Assembly (NCBI GenBank): GCA_030740295.1
Contig: JASLXP010000521.1
Span: forward strand, 1-16,552
DNA length: 16,552 nucleotides
Origin: Planctomycetota bacterium
Lineage (GTDB): Bacteria > Planctomycetota > PUPC01 > JACPCR01
Direction: 5' to 3'
Below the pieces are notes generated by a model. That model was not told the origin of the DNA. It made no database searches and saw only the letters and a list, made by a program, of their open reading frames with translations. The position numbers and the translations under genes were made by a program. Positions within the stretch are counted from its first letter, which is position 1. Every line of letters begins with the position of its first letter. Shown piece after piece: positions 1 to 6,678 of this stretch.

Positions 1-1
1 C

Positions 2-1012
2 CCAAAACTTGGAATCATCTCGAAGCAGGATGGCCTGGAAGGCCGGCGGGTGGGGTATGTCAGTAATGGTCTGAAGGTCTTCCTCGACATGCTCGAAGGA
101 TTCTCCATGACTCGGCGAAATGCGAGCGAGACTGCGAGCAAGACCATCGACGATGTCAGTGCAATGGCCATGCTGGAGACAATCCGTCGGATGAACACGC
201 TGCTGGATCGCCATGAGGTTCTGTATCGGGAAACACTCATCAATGATTCCTTCCTTCCCGGTCGCTTCCGCCGGGATACGGCGACCCCGCTGCGGGAACA
301 GTGGAAGCGAGAGCTCGCGAATACCGTCGGCAAGATTCTGGTTCGCTTACACCGTCATGACCTGAAGTCGGGCACGCTCGACAAACGTGTGAAGGCACTC
401 CTGCAAAAAGCTGTCGCCCGCTACGAGGCCGACGAATACCGCAGCTTCATGTTCCGATTCAAAACGGGCGAGCTGAAGATTGGAAAGAATCGCGTCGTTA
501 ATCCGGGCTTCGAGAGAATCGATAAGAAGTCTGACTTTCCTCCGCACCTCGAATGGACGGCCTCGAAGGCGTTCGGCTGGGCCTCGTGGCAGCACGCCAA
601 GGGGATGGGCAGCTTCACAACATCCGACAAAGTTCGCCGATCCGGCAAACGCTCGGGGCTGATGCATGGCATCGGCAACGGATGCTACATCACAACCATC
701 CCGAACGTGAAGAGCGGCCAGATGTATCACGTTGAGGCGTTCATCAAGAACACCGCGCATGTGACTCGGGAGAACAAGCCGACCGTCAAAATGGAAACCC
801 GCTGGCGTGACTCGAACGGCAGATGGACGCTGCGCGGCGTCAGCTTCTCCGACGAGAGCTCAAAACTCGACGAGTGGGTTCGCCTTGAAACCATCGCAAG
901 AATCCCCGAAGGCGCGGCCTCAGCCGTTATTCTGATCACCGCCGCTCCACTGGAGAACGACGAAGAAGTCTTCGTTGACGATGTTTCTTTTCGGTTGCTG
1001 GAGAAACAATAG
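2..1012 (+). CDS. C-terminal part of a protein with a CBM4/9-like jelly-roll domain (5' end outside the window)
   Basis: The reading frame is open from base 2, so this is the tail of a longer gene. A GTG at 50 is the first possible internal start, but it has no ribosome binding site and protein-like sequence (PKLGIISKQDGLEGRR) runs on before it. The first ~150 residues are helical and charged, recalling the region after the catalytic part of DUF4838- or GH-like secreted proteins. From about base 490 (VNPGFER) to the end (VFVDDVSFRLLE) the sequence has the usual layout of a CBM4/9/22-type beta-sandwich: an N-terminal NPGFE motif, a middle YHVEAFIKN strand and a closing FVDDVSF strand. Such domains bind glycans, so a carbohydrate-active secreted enzyme is the best guess. 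The catalytic part is not visible. The domain type is fairly sure; the protein family is not. Confidence 0.7.
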   Translation, partial: PKLGIISKQDGLEGRRVGYVSNGLKVFLDMLEGFSMTRRNASETASKTIDDVSAMAMLETIRRMNTLLDRHEVLYRETLINDSFLPGRFRRDTATPLREQWKRELANTVGKILVRLHRHDLKSGTLDKRVKALLQKAVARYEADEYRSFMFRFKTGELKIGKNRVVNPGFERIDKKSDFPPHLEWTASKAFGWASWQHAKGMGSFTTSDKVRRSGKRSGLMHGIGNGCYITTIPNVKSGQMYHVEAFIKNTAHVTRENKPTVKMETRWRDSNGRWTLRGVSFSDESSKLDEWVRLETIARIPEGAASAVILITAAPLENDEEVFVDDVSFRLLEKQ

Positions 1013-1169
1013 GCCGCCCTAGACAGAGCCTATGAGCCTCCCATCACGACCGAACGTTGGAGCAAAGAACTTTTGACTCGGATTTGAGCGCACCTTAATT
1101 CTGCCATTCGGATCAGCGTGCAGACCCGACAGTTAGTAGACCGGGACGCAGACGATTTGACGGATTTCA

Positions 1170-1296
1170 GGGGCAAGGCCCCGTCTGTTTGCCTAGCCCG
1201 GCCCGGAGGGCCGGGTAGAAATGAAGGACGACCGAAGGGGCAACGCCCCGACCATTTGCACAACGGCCTCTATGCAAACGACCGGGGCTTCGCCCC
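1170..1296. repeat. Cluster of three GGGGC-NNN-GCCCC hairpin elements plus a GC-rich stem-loop
   Basis: Three copies of a ~23-bp element follow the pattern ggggcNNNgccccgNcNNtttgc: 1170-1192 and 1237-1259 on plus, 1274-1296 on minus. Each core can fold as a 5-bp stem with a 3-nt loop. The second and third copies face each other across a 12-nt gap and form an imperfect inverted repeat (1237-1260 with 1273-1296, 19 of 24 positions paired). Between the first and second copies lies a perfect 8-bp stem, CCCGGCCC (1197-1204) with GGGCCGGG (1208-1215). No poly-T tract follows, so this looks like a dispersed repeat rather than an intrinsic terminator. Confidence 0.65.
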
Positions 1297-1325
1297 TGAA
1301 TACGAAGAGTTCCATTTCAAAATCC

Positions 1326-1336
1326 ATAATAATAAT
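1326..1336 (+). promoter_or_regulatory. AT-rich -10-like stretch before the heparinase-like gene
   Basis: ATAATAATAAT is the only strong AT run between the hairpin cluster and the start at 1402, and resembles a -10 element. No good -35 hexamer sits at the right distance, so this is a weak suggestion. Confidence 0.2.
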
Positions 1337-1401
1337 CTCGTCTTGGACTACGAGTGCCTTAGATGAGCGCCGCGCCTAAGCAAGAGATAGAGGGATCGGA
1401 T

Positions 1402-4077
1402 ATGAGCAAGCGTCATACAACTAATTTCCTGTTGTCCGTTCTGATGATCGGAGCGCCGTTGGTTGCGGAGGAGATGATTCTGTCATGGAAAGGCCATGAG
1501 AGGGTCTCGCGTCCGCGTCTCTATATCACGAAGGGCGATGTGGCCCGTCTGAAGAAGACCCGTGCGACATATATCGAGAAATCCCTGAAGAGATTTAACT
1601 CCCATGCAGGGCTCGAAGGGAACGGGATGGACAGGTTTGTTGTTAAATCGCTGTTCGGTGCGAATCCCCATGTCCATAAGTCTCTTGTCGTCGAAACCAT
1701 TTCGACCTTGTCGATGACGCTGTCCGGGATTCAGGAAACCCTCAGATGGGGGAAGGGGCCTCATGTCATTGCCAGACGTTTCGGTGAGGCCGTTGGTCTC
1801 GCAGATATTGCTCTCTCGCTCAAGAGTATCACTCCTGAGGATCGTGCGAAGATTCTCAGCCTGGCCGCCAAGATCGGATACCAGGTCAATGATCCCGGTT
1901 ACTGGACAGTTGGAACCAAAAAGGCCGGCTATCTGCCCAATATGACCAGCTCTGCGTATGGCTATCGGGCGACCATTGCCTGCCTGATCCCATCACATCC
2001 AATGGCGAAGACATGGCTTGAAAATGCCATGAAAGAGATCAGGCGGGAACTTGATGAGTGGATGGATTCCGCCGGAGGCATGGTGGAGTGCCCCCACTAT
2101 TCCATGGTCATTTTCGATCAATGGCTTGGCGCCTGCCTCGCTGCCCACAATTCGGGATTATTGAAAGACAGCTTTCTGTATGATGAGCAATTGCGCAAGG
2201 CCATCATGTGGTTCGCCAATATCAGTACGCCGAGGGATCCGCGGAATAATAATCTGGGTCGACTGCCGACCATTGGCCATACCTACGCCAATGAACGCAC
2301 CTGCGCGTTCGGCATCATGGCCGGTTTGTGGAAAGACAAAGATCCTGAATTCGCCGCCCAGATGCAGTGGATGCACCTGCAGCAGGGCTCCTTTATGCAA
2401 GCCGGAATCCTCAGCTATTACGCGGCGCTGAACGGGTATCGGCATTACCTGGTTGATCCAGGCATAAAGCCGCAAAAGCCTAATTGGAAGAGCACGGTTT
2501 ATCCCGAGACAGGCGTTCTCATGCGAAATACCGTGGGGGATCGTGAAACCTCTCTTTACATGATCGCCGGCCGCAACCATTCCCACTACTTCAATGATTC
2601 CGGCAGCATTGTCATCTGGGGCAAAGGGCGGGAACTATCCCACGATGATGATTACCAGAAACGCCGCAGCAAAGATTCACGGTCTGCGCACAGCATGGTC
2701 GATAAGCCGGCGACCTATAATGAAGAGCGGGTCATGGCCCTGACCGAATTCAAGAGCACCGATGATTTTGATTACACCAGCGGCATCCGACGCGGTTGGC
2801 AGCGGCAAATCGGTTTTGTGAAAGACAAGGATCCAATGGCGCCCAATTACTTCATCGTGACCGACACAGTGGATGAAATATCATCCCCGACCATCTGGCG
2901 GCTCTATCTTCTCGCCAGGGATATCGTTCCCCACAAATCCGGTGTTACCGTCATCGGCAAAGATGACGTGGACATGGACATCTTTTTTCTCCGGCCCGGT
3001 AAGGTCGTCCCGAAAATCAAGCTGGATAAAGAGCATATCAGCATTGCGATCCATGAAAGTGGCAGCTTGTCCGTTGTTCTCCACCCCAGGATGAAAACGG
3101 AGAAAGCTCCCGAGGTCACCGCTATTGCCGGCGGCAGAGGCGCCAAGGTGGTCACGCCTGCAGGCACCGATTACGTCTTCCTCGATCCCGAACCCTTTTC
3201 TCATGAGCAGGACGGGATATCTTTTGAGGGCAAGGCGGGTGTGATTAAGCTTCGGAATGGGAAACAAGTCAGATCGACCCCAGGCGAATGTGTTGTAAAG
3301 GCGGATTGGCCGGGAGACAGGCAGCTTCGCATGATTCGCTGGCCAGGCCTGCGATACCCCAGGTTTCCGGACTACGAAGATTTACAGCCGAACACGGGCA
3401 ATGTTCTCGTCCTGAATCAGAAGGAGCCGGCTAAGGCAGACGATTTCAAAGTCGTGCCGACACTGGGGAAACCAAAGGGTCCAACTGAGGTAACCGTAAA
3501 CTGGACGAAGAAGGCCCTCGACCTCACCTTCATCTGTGAGGATAAGGATCTGCACACCGGAGAGAAGGGCCACGATAACATCAAACTCTGGCGCGATGAT
3601 TGCGTTTACATCTGGCTGGAACCCGAGCATGACCACGGCCTTGAAAACTCAAAGAAGATGATGATTCAAGTGACTGCCGATGGCTTCTGCCATGATACGC
3701 GTGAGGGCGACCAGGAATTCGACGTTAAGAAAATCAAGATCAAGACAACCCGCAGTACAACCGGCTGGACGGCTCAGGTCAGCCTGCCCTTTAAGGGGCT
3801 TGGATTGAAAGCGCCAAAACCTGGTGATGTCTGGGGAATTAATTTCAGCCGCATCGATCAACCCGGAAGGCTGGATCATGAACTCATGCAGACCTCCTCC
3901 TGGGTATCGATTGGCTATGTCGGGGATCTGTTCAAAACAGCCGATCTCTGGGGACACCTGATCTTTGCTGAAAAAGGTGAAGCGGATTCAGCGGCCGCCA
4001 GAAAAGCCATGAACGCCACGCACCAGAAAGTTATGGAACGTGCCTACAGCAAGGAATACCTGCTGCAAGGCCATTGA
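1402..4077 (+). CDS. Secreted heparinase II/III-like polysaccharide lyase with C-terminal CBM9-like domain
   Basis: The product is 891 aa. ATG 1402 was chosen over ATG 1363 because AGAGGGA (1389-1395) lies 6 nt before it and it begins directly with a signal peptide (MSKRHTTNFLLSVLMIGAPLVAEE). The chain has an N-terminal RPRLYITKGDVARLKK motif (helical lyase start), an alpha/alpha-toroid part with ECPHY at 229-233 and GHTYANE at 292-298, then a beta-sandwich part with GRNHSHYFNDSGS at 390-402. The His and Tyr residues in these motifs are candidates for the catalytic set known in heparinase II/III-type lyases. Residues ~675-857 form a CBM9/DOMON-like domain (WRDDCVYIWLEPE ... PKPGDVWGINFSRID). 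It probably cleaves a uronic-acid-containing glycan outside the cytoplasm by beta-elimination; the substrate is unknown. The stop codon is followed after 6 nt by a palindromic repeat unit. Confidence 0.85.
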   Translation: MSKRHTTNFLLSVLMIGAPLVAEEMILSWKGHERVSRPRLYITKGDVARLKKTRATYIEKSLKRFNSHAGLEGNGMDRFVVKSLFGANPHVHKSLVVETISTLSMTLSGIQETLRWGKGPHVIARRFGEAVGLADIALSLKSITPEDRAKILSLAAKIGYQVNDPGYWTVGTKKAGYLPNMTSSAYGYRATIACLIPSHPMAKTWLENAMKEIRRELDEWMDSAGGMVECPHYSMVIFDQWLGACLAAHNSGLLKDSFLYDEQLRKAIMWFANISTPRDPRNNNLGRLPTIGHTYANERTCAFGIMAGLWKDKDPEFAAQMQWMHLQQGSFMQAGILSYYAALNGYRHYLVDPGIKPQKPNWKSTVYPETGVLMRNTVGDRETSLYMIAGRNHSHYFNDSGSIVIWGKGRELSHDDDYQKRRSKDSRSAHSMVDKPATYNEERVMALTEFKSTDDFDYTSGIRRGWQRQIGFVKDKDPMAPNYFIVTDTVDEISSPTIWRLYLLARDIVPHKSGVTVIGKDDVDMDIFFLRPGKVVPKIKLDKEHISIAIHESGSLSVVLHPRMKTEKAPEVTAIAGGRGAKVVTPAGTDYVFLDPEPFSHEQDGISFEGKAGVIKLRNGKQVRSTPGECVVKADWPGDRQLRMIRWPGLRYPRFPDYEDLQPNTGNVLVLNQKEPAKADDFKVVPTLGKPKGPTEVTVNWTKKALDLTFICEDKDLHTGEKGHDNIKLWRDDCVYIWLEPEHDHGLENSKKMMIQVTADGFCHDTREGDQEFDVKKIKIKTTRSTTGWTAQVSLPFKGLGLKAPKPGDVWGINFSRIDQPGRLDHELMQTSSWVSIGYVGDLFKTADLWGHLIFAEKGEADSAAARKAMNATHQKVMERAYSKEYLLQGH

Positions 4078-4083
4078 TTTAAC

Positions 4084-4193
4084 CGGCGAGTCATCGCCTC
4101 TCTTCAGAAGCGCCATGACTGGCGTACTACTACGAACACGATCATCGACTCTCGGCGGGTCAGGCGTTCGTAGTCGGCTTGAACCATTGCCGC
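4084..4193 (+). repeat. BIME-like repeat array A: one unit plus a truncated half-unit
   Basis: The first unit (4084-4137) lacks its left outer arm and carries a 3-nt ACT duplication in its right arm. It starts 6 nt after the heparinase-like stop codon. A 28-bp spacer (4138-4165) follows, nearly identical to the spacer at 5055-5082. The second unit begins GTTCGTAGTCGGC at 4166 but breaks off at 4178. The next bases (to 4193) still form a CGGC...GCCG stem, so this is a degenerate or interrupted half-unit. The orientation is the same as in arrays B and C. Confidence 0.85.
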
Positions 4194-4228
4194 AGCCTTA
4201 AGATTCTTTTTCACGAACTGAATCGACT

Positions 4229-4888
4229 ATGTCCGAAAACTCAAATCTCGACCAACGTCTCCGCGTCCCCTACTCCATCGGCACCGGCATTCCCAAAGGC
4301 GGCGACGCAGAGTTCGAGGGCTACCTGCAATCGCTGCGGGTCCAGGGCTTCTGCGTCATCGAGCGGGTGATTCCCGAAGACCAGGTCGGCGCGGCGCGTG
4401 AGAGCGAGCTGCGGGGGCGCGAGTTGTTGCAGAAGGACGGCGAGGCGGAGCGCCGCGACGGCATCAACCAATGGGCGCAGATCCCGGGGGAGTTCCAGGT
4501 CTCCGCGCCGGCGGGCTCGGTCCTTATGCAGGACACGTGTATCTGGCACTCGGGCGCGCTCAACCCGAACGTGCACGAGCGCACGGCGGTGGTGTGCCGC
4601 TACGCGCCGTGGTGGCTGTCGGGCAACGAGTTCGGGAATCTGCACTCGGGCGGGCACACGCTCCGGACCTACGTGCCGCGGGAAGTGTACGCGAAATTCT
4701 CGCCGGAACTGCAACTGCTCTACCGGCACCTCGCCGAGGGCGAGGAGGATGTCTTGCAGCCCGGGAACCAGCACTCGGCGGCCCGGGCCCGGGCTTTGCG
4801 CGGGGCCGATGGCTCCCGCGACAACAGCCACGTGGTCGCCGGCGCGGTGAGCCGGGAGGAATGGGAGCGAGCCAGGAGCGAGGGATGA
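4229..4888 (+). pseudogene. Phytanoyl-CoA dioxygenase-like gene with an internal in-frame deletion
   Basis: The 219-residue frame has a PhyH-type start (FEGYLQSLRVQGFCVIERVIPEDQV, residues 29-53) and a PhyH-type end (APAGSVLMQDTCIWHSGALNPNVHERTAVVCRYAPWWLSG, 93-132). H107 and R118 match the distal metal His and the 2-oxoglutarate Arg of Fe(II)/2OG dioxygenases. The middle of the family fold, with the HxD metal motif, is missing: residues ~74-84 pass straight from the N-terminal helix to the C-terminal strands. Full-length relatives are usually about 270-350 aa. The frame stays open, so the loss is an in-frame deletion and the product should be inactive as an oxygenase. Its GC content is visibly higher than that of the neighbouring genes, and repeat units flank it on both sides. 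There is no clear ribosome binding site. It could still be expressed as a small remnant protein. Confidence 0.65.
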
Positions 4889-4979
4889 GCCTGGCGAGTT
4901 CAGAACAAAATCTCAATGTCCCGTCCTTATGCGCGCATGTCTTACCCGCATCAGGCTGATAACCAACCAGCGACGGCTC

Positions 4980-5333
4980 GTTTGTAGTAGGCGAGTTATC
5001 GCCGTTCAGGGCGACGAAGTCGCCCAAGAGCGCCATGACTGGCGCACTACGAACACGATCAGCGACTCTCGGCGGGCCAGGCGATCGTAGTCGGCGAGTC
5101 ATCGCCGCTCTTCAGAAGCGCCATGACTGGCGCACTACGAATAAGATCATCGACGTTTGGCGGGCCAGGCGTTCGTAGTCGGCGAGTCATCGCCGTTCAG
5201 GGCGACGAAGTCGCCCAAGAGCGCCATGACTGGCGCACTACGAACAAGATCATCGCGCTCGGCAGACGACCGTTCGTAGTCGGCGAGTTATCGCCGCTCT
5301 TCTCAGAAGCGCCATGACTGGCGCACTACGAAC
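4980..5333 (+). repeat. BIME-like repeat array B: four units upstream of the RAYT gene
   Basis: Four units lie at 4980-5054, 5083-5142, 5171-5245 and 5272-5333, all in one orientation. The basic unit reads GTTCGTAGT, hairpin GGCGAGTCATCGCC, centre CTCTTCAGAAG, hairpin GCGCCATGACTGGCGC, ACTACGAAC. The outer 9-mers pair with each other. Units 1 and 3 are 75 bp instead of ~60 because the centre is replaced by a third hairpin, GGGCGACGAAGTCGCCC. The spacers (28, 28 and 26 bp) are also alike (gatcatcgactctcggcggg type). The last unit ends 96 bp before the transposase start. Confidence 0.9.
5220..5333 (+). repeat. Left copy of a 114-bp direct repeat bracketing the RAYT gene
   Basis: This stretch covers the end of unit B3, its spacer and all of unit B4. 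It matches 6527-6640 with a single difference (T at 5289, C at 6596) at a constant offset of 1307 bp. Confidence 0.85.
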
Positions 5334-5429
5334 TAAAACAGCATGACCGCGCTCTACAAACAGTTCTAGCAATGCGCTACCATCTACCTTGAGGCCTTGA
5401 AACCACTCCTTGAATTCCACTGAATCCTC

Positions 5430-6044
5430 ATGGCCAGAAAACTCAAGTCTTACGAATACCGTCGGCTGAGCGAGGAAGAAAAGGAGGTAGTCCTCGAACA
5501 CAGGAAGGAAAAGGGGCATCCCTGGCATTCGCCTCCTCATTCTTCCGACGGTGAGAAGTGGTACCTGATCACAGCTGCCAATTACGAACACCAACACATC
5601 ATGAAAACAGAAGAACGGCGAGCGGACTATCAGCGCAGGTTGCTCGATGGTGTCGAGCAGATTGGGGGCGAGGTCTCAGCATGGGTCATTCTACCGAACC
5701 ATTATCACCTGCTGGCAAAAGTGTCGGCTATTGAGGTTTACGGCAAGATGGACGGCGATATCCATCGAGGCACTGCCACGGAGTGGAATCGAGAGGATGC
5801 GACGCCCGGCAGAAAAGTCTGGTTCCGATTCTCTGACCGCGAGGTCAGGAGCGAGCAGGCATTCTTTGCCTACTTCAATTACATCCACGGCAATCCCGTC
5901 AAACATGGCTACGTTCAACGTGCGGACGAGTGGAGTTGTTCAAGTCTGCATTCGCATCTGGATAAGATGGGCGCTAAATACTTGAGGATGCTTTGGAGGT
6001 TATATCCAACGTTCGATACCGGAAAGGGATGGGATGATTTCTGA
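5430..6044 (+). CDS. REP-associated tyrosine transposase (RAYT), IS200/IS605-like Y1 HUH enzyme
   Basis: The product is 204 aa. The core starts at ~43 (KWYLITAANYEHQHI) and contains the HUH motif H91-Y92-H93 in LPNHYHLL. A C-terminal helix FFAYFNYIHGNPVKHGYV (145-162) has the YIHxNPV signature of this family; Y151 is the likely nucleophile, with Y148 as an alternative. It ends with an EWSCSSLH segment. The N-terminal extension with PWHSPPH (31-37) recalls one RAYT subgroup. Y1 enzymes of this type cut single-stranded DNA at hairpin ends through a 5'-phosphotyrosine link; in proteobacteria they act on REP sequences carrying GTAG at the hairpin foot. Palindromic units with exactly that foot flank this gene on both sides, the nearest 7 nt after the stop. 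No clear ribosome binding site precedes ATG 5430. The length is normal and the motifs are intact, so it is probably active. Confidence 0.92.
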   Translation: MARKLKSYEYRRLSEEEKEVVLEHRKEKGHPWHSPPHSSDGEKWYLITAANYEHQHIMKTEERRADYQRRLLDGVEQIGGEVSAWVILPNHYHLLAKVSAIEVYGKMDGDIHRGTATEWNREDATPGRKVWFRFSDREVRSEQAFFAYFNYIHGNPVKHGYVQRADEWSCSSLHSHLDKMGAKYLRMLWRLYPTFDTGKGWDDF

Positions 6045-6051
6045 GAAGCGC

Positions 6052-6640
6052 GTTCGTAGTCGGCGAGTCATCGCCGCTCTTCAGAAGCGCCATGACTGGC
6101 GCACTACAAACACGCTCACATCACGAACACCTCGTTCATAGTCGGCGAGTCATCGCCGCTCTTCAGAAGCGCCATGACTGGCGCACTACGAACACGTAAA
6201 CACGCTCACATCACGAACACCTCGTTCGTAGTCGGCGAGTCATCGCCGCTCTTCAGAGCGCCATGACTGGCGCACTACGAACAGGTAAACACGCTCACAT
6301 CACGAACACCTCGTTCGTAGTAGGCGAGTCATCGCCGCTCTTCAGAGCGCCATGACTGGCGCACCACGAGTACGTAAACACGCTCACATCACGAGCACCT
6401 CGTTCGTAGTCGGCGAGTCATCGCCGCTCTTCTCACAGCGCCATGACTGGCGCACTACGAACAGGTAAACACGCTCACATCACGAACACCTCGTTCGTAG
6501 TCGGCGAGTCATCGCCGCTCTTCAGAAGCGCCATGACTGGCGCACTACGAACAAGATCATCGCGCTCGGCAGACGACCGTTCGTAGTCGGCGAGTCATCG
6601 CCGCTCTTCTCAGAAGCGCCATGACTGGCGCACTACGAAC
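6052..6640 (+). repeat. BIME-like repeat array C: seven tandem units downstream of the RAYT gene
   Basis: Units lie at 6052-6111, 6134-6193, 6224-6282, 6313-6371, 6402-6462, 6493-6552 and 6579-6640. Successive starts are 82-91 bp apart, mostly 89-91. The first five junctions use a second spacer family (acgctcacatcacgaacacctc, usually preceded by acgtaaac or aggtaaac). The last junction (6553-6578) uses the array-B type spacer and is identical to 5246-5271. All units have the same orientation as in arrays A and B. The array fills the gap between the convergent RAYT and metallophosphoesterase genes and ends 38 bp from the latter's stop codon. Confidence 0.92.
6527..6640 (+). repeat. Right copy of the 114-bp direct repeat bracketing the RAYT gene
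   Basis: This is the partner of 5220-5333. It covers the end of unit C6, a spacer identical to 5246-5271, and unit C7. The two copies are far more alike than neighbouring units are, so the duplication is recent or kept uniform by gene conversion. Confidence 0.85.
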
Positions 6641-6678
6641 AGCCAGCAAAGTGGTCGTTCTCCCTCTTCCAGGTATGA

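Larger units (their letters stand above)
1013..1401. other. Non-coding region with hairpin cluster upstream of the heparinase-like gene
   Basis: This is 389 bases without a convincing gene. Its centre (1170-1296) holds the GGGGC hairpin elements listed separately. The last 100 bases are AT-richer. An ORF that runs through the middle (1118-1366) crosses all the hairpins, has no ribosome binding site and reads as low-complexity sequence, so it was not called. Confidence 0.6.

Noticed and set aside
1197..1215. Intrinsic terminator
   Set aside because: The perfect 8-bp GC stem is strong but lies ~185 bp after the preceding stop codon and no T run follows. It belongs to the repeat cluster.
1363..1401. 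Earlier start of the heparinase-like gene at ATG 1363
   Set aside because: It has no ribosome binding site and would place 13 extra residues before a normal signal peptide. ATG 1402 has AGAGGGA at good spacing.
4241..4831. 196-aa minus-strand ORF and other long frames over the dioxygenase remnant
   Set aside because: High GC content keeps several frames free of stops. Only the plus frame at 4229 shows PhyH motifs; the others are Arg/Ala-rich shadows.
4980..6640. CRISPR array
   Set aside because: Regular spacing at first suggests one, but the spacers are conserved in two families rather than unique, the units are ~60-bp double palindromes, and there are no cas genes. The RAYT gene explains the pattern better.
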